Source of the DNA: WTAW01 sp050115915
Lineage (GTDB): Bacteria; Acidobacteriota; Aminicenantia; Aminicenantales; Aminicenantaceae
Assembly: GCA_050115915.1 (NCBI GenBank)
Contig: JASFPP010000205.1
Coordinates: 1 to 6,983, forward strand
Length of the DNA stretch: 6,983 nucleotides
Direction of reading: 5' to 3'
Under the pieces are notes generated by a model. That model was not told the DNA's origin. It searched no databases and worked only from the letters and a program-made list of their open reading frames with translations. Of this stretch, positions 1-5,177 are shown one piece after another. Numbering within the stretch: the first letter of the stretch is position 1; the number at the start of each line of letters is the position of its first letter. The position numbers and the translations under genes are program-made.

Positions 1-415
1 CGTTACGGATAAGATCAAGACCGGCTTCGGAAATCTCTATGTCACCATCTCCTACTTCAATCAGAAACCCTTTGAAGTGTTCACGAGCATAGGCAAAAGC
101 GGGTACTCTACGATGGCGGATGCCGAGGCCCTGGGAAGGCTGATATCCCTGGCGCTGAGAAGCGGTGTGGAGCCCAAAGATGTGATCAGCCAGCTCAAAG
201 GGATAGGAGGCTCCGAACCCATCTTTACAGAAGGCGGATTGGTCCAATCTATTCCGGATGCGATCGCCAAAGTGATGGAGCGCCATATCGGTAAGACCAA
301 AACGAACGCCAAGGATTTCTTTACAGTTATGTGCAAGATCTGCGGCGCCAGCCTTCCGGATGAGAAGTGCCCCACCTGCCCGAACTGCGGGTGGAACAGA
401 TGTTCAGGCACGTAG
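1..415 (+). CDS. nrdJ: Class II (adenosylcobalamin-dependent) ribonucleotide reductase, C-terminal 137 residues (5' end outside window)
   Basis: The reading frame is open from base 2 to the TAG at 413-415, so this is the 3' end of a longer gene. The enzyme reduces ribonucleotides to deoxyribonucleotides in the cytoplasm, using a radical made from coenzyme B12, and works without oxygen. The fragment matches the end of the family: a TSCPD-type segment with GFGNLYVTIS (residues 9-18), EVFTSIGKSG (25-34), the helix ADAEALGRLISLALRSG (39-55) and SIPDAIAKVMERH (83-95). A Cys-rich tail follows, with cysteines at 111, 114, 123, 126, 129 and 134 of the fragment (CKIC, CPTCPNC, then WNRC). In this family such tail cysteines form a zinc-ribbon-like element and pass electrons to the active-site disulfide. 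The catalytic barrel lies upstream of the window. Confidence is high for the family. Class II rather than another class rests on the TSCPD-like end and Cys tail. Confidence 0.9.
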   Translation, partial: VTDKIKTGFGNLYVTISYFNQKPFEVFTSIGKSGYSTMADAEALGRLISLALRSGVEPKDVISQLKGIGGSEPIFTEGGLVQSIPDAIAKVMERHIGKTKTNAKDFFTVMCKICGASLPDEKCPTCPNCGWNRCSGT

Positions 416-468
416 CATATCGTTGATATAGATAGAGAGTCTTGGTAGAATCCATTTGAAACTCAGAT

Positions 469-474
469 GAGGTG
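469..474 (+). promoter_or_regulatory. Ribosome binding site of the thiamine-binding-fold gene
   Basis: GAGGTG lies just before the ATG at 479, with the GAGG core six bases from it. It supports this start codon. The 416-478 gap shows no terminator-like hairpin, so read-through from nrdJ is possible. Confidence 0.6.
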
Positions 475-478
475 AAAA

Positions 479-772
479 ATGATCATCGGAGAATTGGCAA
501 TTTTTCCAACGAGTGAAGGGATTTCAGTCAGTCGATATGTCAAGGAAGTCGTCAACGTGATAGAGAACTCTGGCCTTAAGAGTTACACCGGAGGCATGGC
601 GACAACTATCGAAGCACCCGACCTTAGAACTCTATTCGAAGTTGTGGAGAAAACTCATAAGGTGCTTGTGGATATGGGTGCACAGAGAATACACATCGAT
701 CTCCGCGTCGACCATCGGCTGGATAAAGATGCCTCTGTCATTTCGAAACTCAAATCCATCGGAAAAACCTAG
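479..772 (+). CDS. MTH1187/YkoF-like thiamine-binding family protein (DUF77)
   Basis: This 97-residue protein is full length for the small MTH1187 (DUF77, Thiamine_BP) family. The members are ferredoxin-like-fold proteins that form oligomers, and some bind thiamine or related pyrimidines. Visible signatures are the opening strand IIGELAIFPT (2-11), SVSRYVKEVVNVIENSGL (16-33), the YTGGMATTIEAPD turn (36-48), the helix LFEVVEKTHKVLVDMG (52-67) and the closing RIHIDLRVDHRLD (69-81). There is no signal peptide or membrane segment, so it should be cytoplasmic. The start has a good Shine-Dalgarno sequence. It lies 63 bases after nrdJ on the same strand, so the two may be co-transcribed. No thiamine biosynthesis or transport gene and no TPP riboswitch is visible nearby, so a role in thiamine metabolism is only a family-level guess. 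Confidence 0.85.
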   Translation: MIIGELAIFPTSEGISVSRYVKEVVNVIENSGLKSYTGGMATTIEAPDLRTLFEVVEKTHKVLVDMGAQRIHIDLRVDHRLDKDASVISKLKSIGKT

Positions 773-863
773 CTATCGAAGTTCTTTTCGAATCTTCAAT
801 GGCCTTCTGTTGAATCTTCGGTGATATTTTTGTTGATGACTTCTGTAAGTCTCCTCGCTAATT

Positions 864-1742
864 CTAATTTATCCGGTAAAGAGGGCGTGTCAGGCAGGTG
901 GGGCCACCGGCTCCTTTCCTCGATATCTCATCCCCTGAGTATTCCATGACTTCCACCCCAGCTTTCTCGAGGAGCTCTTTGGTATTGGGATTTCCTTCGA
1001 TCATAACACATTTGCCTGGAGCAACGGCAAGCACATTACACGCCATCGTCTCGTACTCTGAATCAGGAACTTCGATGAGTGTCATGCCTCTCTGAAGCAG
1101 CCATTCCCGGAAGGGCACGGGCATCAACCTCGAATAGACGAGAGCGCAATTTTTTTTGACTGGACTGATAAAGGACATGAGATGGAGTACCTCCTGGGGG
1201 CCACACCAATGGGGAATTGGCACAACCACTAATTCTTGGATAAAATCTTTAGTCAATTCTCTGAGCTGCCTGATGCCCTCAGCATTAGTCCGGTAACCTT
1301 GCCCTACTGCTAGAGTTTCTTTGTCGAATTGAACCACATCACCGCCTTCAAGCTTTCCAGGGCTTTTTATCTCTCCTAAAATCGGTATCTTAAGCTCATT
1401 GAGGAACTCTCCCACTGCAGAAGGCTCACCTTTCCGTCCCTCCTTTCCCATTCGGCACAAAATGGCTCCCCGTTCCGTTATCAGCACCGGATCGTGAACA
1501 TAGATGGAATCGAGGCCTGTTTTTCCATTCTGAGGTAAATAATGAATCTCTGTGACACTTTTCTGGAGAAGAGCCGCAAAACTTTCGTACTCTTCGACCG
1601 CTTTATAGAAGTCTGGGGGGTTAAAGTAGTTCAGGTCCATCCATTGCTCATTGACCTTTTCCTGCCTAATAAACGCTTCTCTAGGATGTTTCAGCAAGAG
1701 GCTTCGGATCTCTCCGATTTCTGATGAACAACCTATTTTCAT
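864..1742 (-). CDS. Pentein-fold guanidino-modifying enzyme (amidinotransferase / DDAH / arginine-deiminase-like hydrolase)
   Basis: This 292-residue cytoplasmic protein has the marks of the guanidino-group-modifying superfamily. It starts like the family with a 'sE.G.lr.lLlkhP' stretch (SSEIGEIRSLLLKHP, 6-20). It then shows YVHDPVLIT (81-89), the LEGGDVV motif (131-137) with acidic residue Glu132, GYRTNAEGI (149-157), the catalytic-His motif LHLMS (186-190, His187), CNVLAVAPGK (235-244) and GGPTCLTRPLYR (279-290) with the nucleophile Cys283. The Glu-His-Cys set is complete, so an active hydrolase or transferase is expected, attacking the guanidinium carbon of an arginine-like substrate. The length fits DDAH-type enzymes (about 250-290) and is too short for classical arginine deiminase (about 400). 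HLMS resembles DDAH, while the GGPTC...RPL end resembles arginine deiminase, so the substrate cannot be named. The ATG at 1740-1742 fits the family N terminus, but its Shine-Dalgarno sequence is poor. The gene is convergent with the thiamine-binding-fold gene and divergent from yeiH. Confidence 0.85.
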   Translation of the reverse strand: MKIGCSSEIGEIRSLLLKHPREAFIRQEKVNEQWMDLNYFNPPDFYKAVEEYESFAALLQKSVTEIHYLPQNGKTGLDSIYVHDPVLITERGAILCRMGKEGRKGEPSAVGEFLNELKIPILGEIKSPGKLEGGDVVQFDKETLAVGQGYRTNAEGIRQLRELTKDFIQELVVVPIPHWCGPQEVLHLMSFISPVKKNCALVYSRLMPVPFREWLLQRGMTLIEVPDSEYETMACNVLAVAPGKCVMIEGNPNTKELLEKAGVEVMEYSGDEISRKGAGGPTCLTRPLYRIN

Positions 1743-1773
1743 GTAATCCAGACTCTTTCGTTTATTCGCCGTC

Positions 1774-1803
1774 CACTACAATTCTCTCATTCACTACGAT
1801 TCT
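1774..1803. repeat. 12-base direct repeat in the divergent intergenic region
   Basis: CACTACAATTCT (1774-1785) recurs as CACTACGATTCT (1792-1803), identical at 11 of 12 positions and offset by 18 bases. It lies in the predicted leader of the pentein gene, between the candidate -10 box and the start codon. Two equally spaced half-sites could be an operator, but a chance duplication is possible. Confidence 0.5.
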
Positions 1804-1824
1804 AAAAATACCTCTTTCCAAAAA

Positions 1825-1853
1825 AATAAACAAGTTTCATGGTTTCCGGTCAA
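1825..1853 (-). promoter_or_regulatory. Candidate sigma70-type promoter for the pentein gene
   Basis: Read on the minus strand, TTGACC (1848-1853) is followed after 17 bases by TTTATT (1825-1830). The -35 box matches 5 of 6 consensus positions and the -10 box 4 of 6. Transcription would start near 1818, giving a leader of about 75 bases that contains the CACTAC repeat. This is plausible but unproven. Confidence 0.4.
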
Positions 1854-1883
1854 GGATTTTTGAAGAATCGAGGCATCTCGGGT

Positions 1884-1912
1884 TTGACAGAGAGTGTAGC
1901 CATCTATACAAT
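1884..1912 (+). promoter_or_regulatory. Strong sigma70-type promoter for yeiH-family gene
   Basis: A perfect -35 box TTGACA (1884-1889) and the -10 box TACAAT (1907-1912, 5 of 6) are separated by the ideal 17 bases. The expected start point is near 1919, which gives a leader of roughly 47 bases before the ATG at 1966. Confidence 0.75.
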
Positions 1913-1954
1913 AGGCGCTTGTTTCAAACGCATAGACTACAAGTGATATCATTC

Positions 1955-1960
1955 AGGAGA
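1955..1960 (+). promoter_or_regulatory. Ribosome binding site of yeiH-family gene
   Basis: AGGAGA, with its AGGAG core six bases from the ATG at 1966, is a strong Shine-Dalgarno sequence. It fixes that codon as the start rather than any internal ATG. Confidence 0.75.
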
Positions 1961-1965
1961 CAGGA

Positions 1966-2970
1966 ATGAAACGGGAATTCCTCCCGGGATGGATAATGAT
2001 GCTCATCGTGGCTATCGTGGCCACATCTCTGTCCAAGCTGGTGGAAATCGGAGGCAAACATCCGGTCGAAGCCGCAGTTATCGCCATCCTCCTCGGAATT
2101 CTGCTCCGCAATTTCAAGCTCACACCTAAGATCTGCCTTCCCGGAATAAAGGCCTTCGAAAAGATCCTGATCCTCGGGATCGTTCTCATCGGCGCTTCAC
2201 TCAATTTCAAGAACTTTGCCTCCCAAGGATTGCATATTCTCGGAATCATCGTCGTGACCATGGCCGTCAGTTTTTTTGTTATCTACTTTCTTGGAAAAGT
2301 TTTCAAACTTCCCACTGCACTGGCGATCCTTCTCGCGGTGGGAACCACTATATGTGGAGGTTCGGCCATTGCTGTCACCGCTCCGCTCATAAAAGCCAAG
2401 GAAGAGGAGACGAGCTATGCCATAGGAACGATCGCTCTCTGGGGGCTTATAGCGATTATATTCTATCCAAAGATTGCGCAGCTTCTCGGAGTCACGGATG
2501 TAAACTTTGGTATTTTTGCGGGAACGGCTATCCACTCCACGCCACAAGTCGTCGGTGCAGGATTTATTTTTTCAGACCTCGCAGGAAAGACCGCTACCGC
2601 TGTCAAACTCGTCCGGAATTGTTTTATGGTTCCCCTGGCTTTTTTGATCGCCGTTTGGTACACACGGAATGTATTAGCGAACCGCAAATCCCAAGAAACG
2701 CACATCAACGTTGCCAAAGCCTTCCCCTGGTTTCTCTTCGGATATTTTGTTATGGCGGGAATAAATACCCTGGGCTATTTTTCGGCCGAAGGAATCAAGG
2801 CCTTCAACACAGCAGGGAGGTTCCTTATTTTATTGGGATTGGCGGGCATAGGGCTCAACACAGTATTCAGCTCATTCAAGACCGTTGGCGTTAAACCTCT
2901 GATCGTCGGCCTTTTCGGTTCTCTTGTTGTTGCCGGCTGCAGTATTCTCATGATACTGCTCCTGCTGTAG
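1966..2970 (+). CDS. YeiH/UPF0324 family membrane transporter (putative sulfate or sulfite exporter)
   Basis: This 334-residue integral membrane protein is the normal length for the UPF0324 (YeiH, 'putative sulfate exporter') family. About ten hydrophobic segments are visible, near residues 8-24, 33-49, 65-82, 88-109, 116-136, 150-168, 212-232, 252-270, 282-300 and 308-333. Two family signatures are intact: GTTICGGSAIAVTAPLI (126-142), followed by the acidic KAKEEE stretch, and GTAIHSTPQVVGAG (186-199), followed by TATAVKLVRNCFMVPLAF (209-226). The substrate is not settled for the family. In enterobacteria yeiH has been linked to sulfite tolerance, so sulfur-oxyanion export is a reasonable but unproven guess. 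The gene has its own near-consensus promoter and strong ribosome binding site, so it should be well expressed. It is divergent from the pentein gene and convergent with mnmA. No LysR-type regulator gene, often a neighbour of yeiH, lies in the window. Confidence 0.88.
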   Translation: MKREFLPGWIMMLIVAIVATSLSKLVEIGGKHPVEAAVIAILLGILLRNFKLTPKICLPGIKAFEKILILGIVLIGASLNFKNFASQGLHILGIIVVTMAVSFFVIYFLGKVFKLPTALAILLAVGTTICGGSAIAVTAPLIKAKEEETSYAIGTIALWGLIAIIFYPKIAQLLGVTDVNFGIFAGTAIHSTPQVVGAGFIFSDLAGKTATAVKLVRNCFMVPLAFLIAVWYTRNVLANRKSQETHINVAKAFPWFLFGYFVMAGINTLGYFSAEGIKAFNTAGRFLILLGLAGIGLNTVFSSFKTVGVKPLIVGLFGSLVVAGCSILMILLLL

Positions 2971-3034
2971 ACTCAATGCGTTGTTTTCCCCCAAGATCGA
3001 GTTAGATATGTGATAGAGTTTGAAGGCTTTGGAC

Positions 3035-4129
3035 TCACTGCATATACGATGAGACCACACCACCGCCGAGCACTACATCATCCTCATAAAAAACCGCGGC
3101 CTGACCGGGAGTGATCGCTCTCTGAGGCTTATCGAATTCCACATGAATCTTTCCCGAATCCCCTGGAGATAAAAGAGCCTTAGCCTCTTTGTGTTTGTAG
3201 CGGATTCTGACTTTGGCCGCAAGCGGCAACTCAAGCTTTCCTCCAGATATCCAATTGATTCGATCTGCGACTAGATCTTTTTTATAAAGAAGATCGTTCG
3301 GTCCAACCACAACCTCATTCTTCAAGGAATTAATCTCAAGAACATATAGCGGATGAGGTGCGGCAATTCTTAATCCCCTCCGCTGTCCCACCGTAAAATG
3401 GATGATGCCGTTGTGTTGACCCAGAACTCGGCCTTCTCGGTCCACAATCGGGCCGGAACGTAAGGATTCGGGAATTCTTTTCTTAAGAAAATCGACATAA
3501 TCGTGATCCGGAATGAAACAGATCTCCTGGCTCTCGGGCCTCGCCGCCACAGGAAGATCCCATTCCCGCGCCATTTCCCTGATCTCTGACTTGGTGAAGG
3601 AGCCGACAGGAAAAAGACTTCGAGAGAGCTGTTCTTGGGTCAGAGTGTAGAGAAAATAGGATTGATCTTTGTCTCTATCCCTCCCTTTTTCGAGAGAGAA
3701 ATCCCCTGACGAAGACTCCTTAAAGATCTGCGCGTAATGTCCGGTCGCAATATACGAAGCCCCGATCTCTCGGGCCTTCTCCATCAGCGCATCGAACTTG
3801 ATAAACCTATTACAACGGATGCAGGGATTGGGTGTGCGTCCCCGAGAATACTCCTCTAAAAAGTTGGAAATGACCAGATCTTCGAATGACTCTTCGAGAT
3901 CGACGACCGAGTGGGAGATCCCTAATGTTGAGGCTACCCTGCTGGCACCTTCAACTGCACCCCATCTGGAATAGCTCCTATGGTCTTCATCCCTATAATT
4001 TTTGCTGGGCGCAGAGAAAAGGGTCATCGTCATCCCGATAACTTCATAACCTTGTTCCTTTAACAGTCCAGCAGCAACAGAGGAATCAACGCCCCCGCTC
4101 ATGGCTACGACAACCTTTCCTTTCACCAT
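3035..4129 (-). CDS. mnmA: tRNA-specific 2-thiouridylase MnmA
   Basis: MnmA puts sulfur on U34 of the Lys, Glu and Gln tRNAs, making the s2 part of the mnm5s2U wobble base. It uses ATP and sulfur relayed as a persulfide. The 364-residue protein is full length. The PP-loop SGGVDSS (11-17) that binds ATP is intact, as are TPNPCIRCNRFIKF (99-112) with the catalytic Cys106 and a second Cys103, ATGHYAQI (128-135), KDQSYFLYTL (154-163) and PESQEICFIPD (198-208) with the partner Cys204. The tRNA-binding middle region contains FTVGQRRGL (245-253), and the C-terminal barrel ends with GQAAVFYEDDVVLGGGVV (342-359). The ATG at 4127-4129 gives the usual short N terminus before the PP-loop but has no clear Shine-Dalgarno sequence. 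The segment GAVEGASRVASTLGI (57-71) departs from the Cys-containing, DAR-bearing form common in the family. The gene lies downstream of a terminator, so it should be transcribed on its own. Confidence 0.96.
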   Translation of the reverse strand: MVKGKVVVAMSGGVDSSVAAGLLKEQGYEVIGMTMTLFSAPSKNYRDEDHRSYSRWGAVEGASRVASTLGISHSVVDLEESFEDLVISNFLEEYSRGRTPNPCIRCNRFIKFDALMEKAREIGASYIATGHYAQIFKESSSGDFSLEKGRDRDKDQSYFLYTLTQEQLSRSLFPVGSFTKSEIREMAREWDLPVAARPESQEICFIPDHDYVDFLKKRIPESLRSGPIVDREGRVLGQHNGIIHFTVGQRRGLRIAAPHPLYVLEINSLKNEVVVGPNDLLYKKDLVADRINWISGGKLELPLAAKVRIRYKHKEAKALLSPGDSGKIHVEFDKPQRAITPGQAAVFYEDDVVLGGGVVSSYMQ

Positions 4130-4143
4130 CGATCTCAGGCTAT

Positions 4144-4149
4144 AGCATA
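4144..4149 (-). promoter_or_regulatory. Possible extended -10 promoter element for mnmA
   Basis: On the minus strand TGGTATGCT carries the TG-n extension and a -10-like TATGCT (4144-4149). The best -35-like box, TTGACG (4173-4178), is 23 bases away, too far for normal use, so an extended -10 promoter would be needed. It would give a leader of only about 8 bases, consistent with the missing Shine-Dalgarno sequence. The support is weak. Confidence 0.25.
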
Positions 4150-4189
4150 CCAGATTGTGAACGAACGGAAAACGTCAAACAACCCGGAT

Positions 4190-4215
4190 AAAAAAAGGGG
4201 GCAGAAACTGCCCCC
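4190..4215 (-). terminator. Intrinsic terminator of the three-YHS gene
   Basis: A GC-rich hairpin has a perfect 8-base-pair stem (GGGGGCAG / CTGCCCCC, 4197-4204 with 4208-4215) and an AAA loop. On the minus strand it is followed by seven T (4190-4196). It begins 38 bases past the stop codon at 4254. The plus-strand exit lacks a T run, so it works in one direction and shields mnmA from read-through. Confidence 0.85.
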
Positions 4216-4253
4216 ATTATTAACTTTCAGGATTTGGAATCTGTATTAAAAGG

Positions 4254-4916
4254 TTACGTCTTGGCGTATTTTTCCGGATTCTTTTCGAACTTATCCTTAC
4301 AACCTGCGCAACAGAAATAATAGGTCTTTCCCTCGTAATCCATGGACTCCGTGAATTCGGACTTTTTGAAAGACTCGCCGCTCACAGGGCAGGTGACGAT
4401 ACCTTCGTCAGCTCGGATATAATTCCCGGGAGCTTTTACGAATTTATCCTTGCACTCTTCATTACAGAAATAATACGTCTTGTCATTGTGGACATGAGTG
4501 AATTTGGCATCTTCCTTTTTGACCTTCATCCCGCAGACAGGGTCAAGGGCCATTCCGTCCTTTTCAGCATGTGCAGAGTGGTCATGGTCTGCGTGCTCAT
4601 CATGGGCATGTTCTGTTGTCTGCGCGCAATCCTCACCGCAGGTGTGGGCTGAATCCTCACACTGGGTACCTTTTGCATCTTTCTTTGTGTACTTGGCTGG
4701 ATCTTTGATGAAGGCATCTTTACAGCCTTCACAACAGAAGTAATAAGTCTTTCCCTCATACTCATATTTGGGAGTCGCTTCGGACCTTGTGACTTCCTTC
4801 CCGCTCACAGGGCATTTGAGAGTCTCCTCCCCAACCTTTTTCTCTTCAGCAGCCATTACCAGCGCAACCGAAGCAACAAGAAACAAAACTACAAGAAACA
4901 AAGTTTTTTTCGACAT
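4254..4916 (-). CDS. Exported protein with three YHS metal-binding domains and a His/Cys-rich linker
   Basis: The 220-residue protein begins with a signal peptide (KK at 3-4, hydrophobic core about 5-21, cleavage likely after Ala22 or Ala23, no lipobox Cys), so it should be periplasmic. Three YHS domains follow: about 33-78 (CPVSG at 35-39, FCCEGC at 60-65), 124-167 (DPVCGM at 125-130, FCNEEC at 150-155) and 174-219 (CPVSG at 176-180, FCCAGC at 201-206). Each has the 'YYFC..eCK..F...P..Y' core. YHS domains belong to the TRASH-like treble-clef group, which binds metal through cysteines and often occurs with copper, silver or zinc efflux proteins. Between domains 1 and 2 is a linker (86-118) with Cys86, Cys93, Cys97 and seven His, a typical soft-metal chelating stretch. 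The ATG follows a perfect AGGAGG. The gene is 261 bases downstream of cusA, on the same strand, with its own promoter and terminator. A periplasmic metal chaperone, buffer or sensor is inferred. The metal is unknown. Confidence 0.85.
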   Translation of the reverse strand: MSKKTLFLVVLFLVASVALVMAAEEKKVGEETLKCPVSGKEVTRSEATPKYEYEGKTYYFCCEGCKDAFIKDPAKYTKKDAKGTQCEDSAHTCGEDCAQTTEHAHDEHADHDHSAHAEKDGMALDPVCGMKVKKEDAKFTHVHNDKTYYFCNEECKDKFVKAPGNYIRADEGIVTCPVSGESFKKSEFTESMDYEGKTYYFCCAGCKDKFEKNPEKYAKT

Positions 4917-4921
4917 GAAAA

Positions 4922-4927
4922 CCTCCT
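4922..4927 (-). promoter_or_regulatory. Ribosome binding site of the three-YHS gene
   Basis: On the minus strand AGGAGG stands five bases before the ATG (4914-4916). It is a perfect match to the anti-Shine-Dalgarno sequence and predicts strong translation. Confidence 0.8.
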
Positions 4928-4952
4928 TTAGTCTACGAACTTGTTATTTACT

Positions 4953-4967
4953 CTATATATTTTATAG
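4953..4967. repeat. Inverted repeat overlapping the -10 box of the three-YHS promoter
   Basis: CTATA (4953-4957) and TATAG (4963-4967) form a perfect inverted repeat around a five-base centre, covering the -10 box at 4959-4964. It could be part of an operator. The local AT richness makes chance occurrence quite likely. Confidence 0.3.
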
Positions 4968-4986
4968 TATTTGTAGTATTTGTCAA
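4959..4986 (-). promoter_or_regulatory. Sigma70-type promoter of the three-YHS gene
   Basis: On the minus strand a perfect -35 box TTGACA (4981-4986) is followed after 16 bases by TAAAAT (4959-4964, 5 of 6). An AT-rich stretch surrounds it. The leader would be about 35-40 bases. The promoter shows that the YHS gene need not depend on transcription from cusA. Confidence 0.7.
4965..4982. repeat. Perfect tandem 9-base repeat in the promoter spacer
   Basis: TAGTATTTG occurs twice back to back (4965-4973 and 4974-4982; CAAATACTA on the transcribed strand). The pair fills the spacer between the -10 and -35 boxes and runs two bases into the -35 box. A bound protein here would directly control the promoter, so this is a candidate operator. 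Confidence 0.55.
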
Positions 4987-5027
4987 TCATTATTTGATTA
5001 AAAAGAATTATGAATCGATTTTTACGG

Positions 5028-5046
5028 AAAACTCCTCGACGAGGAG
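5028..5046 (-). terminator. Probable intrinsic terminator downstream of cusA
   Basis: On the minus strand CTCCTCG-T-CGAGGAG (5032-5046) can form a GC-rich stem: six pairs with a three-base loop, or seven with a tight one-base turn. It is followed by TTTT (5028-5031). The T run is short. It lies about 130 bases past the cusA stop and just upstream of the YHS promoter, which suits a boundary between the two genes. Confidence 0.45.
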
Positions 5047-5177
5047 GGAACGCTCCACCCTATTCTGGATGGAAAGCTTAGCTCGTACGAGCGGATGTTG
5101 AGTGAATAGATCTGAATCATCTACTTTTCACAGCCCAATCAAGGCAAGGACCTTATATTGTCCAGCCGTTTTGGGAA
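5047..5177. other. Intergenic stretch after cusA, no gene seen
   Basis: This is part of the 261-base gap between cusA and the YHS gene. I see no convincing small gene with a ribosome binding site on either strand. The only structure is a perfect 12-base palindrome GCTCGTACGAGC at 5081-5092, with no T run after it. Confidence 0.5.

Noticed and set aside
61..411. A 116-codon minus-strand reading frame
   Set aside because: It is the antisense shadow of the nrdJ end, whose protein is clearly conserved.
773..863. GAATCTTC repeats and short inverted repeats between the two convergent genes, as a terminator or repeat element
   Set aside because: Stems are only about five pairs, AT-rich, and lack a properly placed T run, so they are within chance expectation.
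1724..1969. An 81-codon plus-strand reading frame across the divergent region
   Set aside because: It contains the yeiH promoter and the repeat, lacks a Shine-Dalgarno sequence, and its product has no recognisable features.
2352..2894. A 180-codon plus-strand reading frame
   Set aside because: It overlaps yeiH in another frame. The yeiH frame has full family motifs, while this product is low-hydrophobicity, rich in Arg, His and Cys, and resembles no family.
2971..3034. Possible shared terminator between convergent yeiH and mnmA
   Set aside because: No stable hairpin with a T run could be found in the 64 bases.
4130..4140. CTGAGA just before the mnmA start, resembling the start of a THI-box (TPP riboswitch)
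   Set aside because: It abuts the start codon, and the second half and stems of a TPP riboswitch are missing.
5081..5092. Perfect palindrome GCTCGTACGAGC after cusA as a terminator
   Set aside because: It has almost no loop and no following T run on either strand. The hairpin at 5028-5046 is a better candidate.
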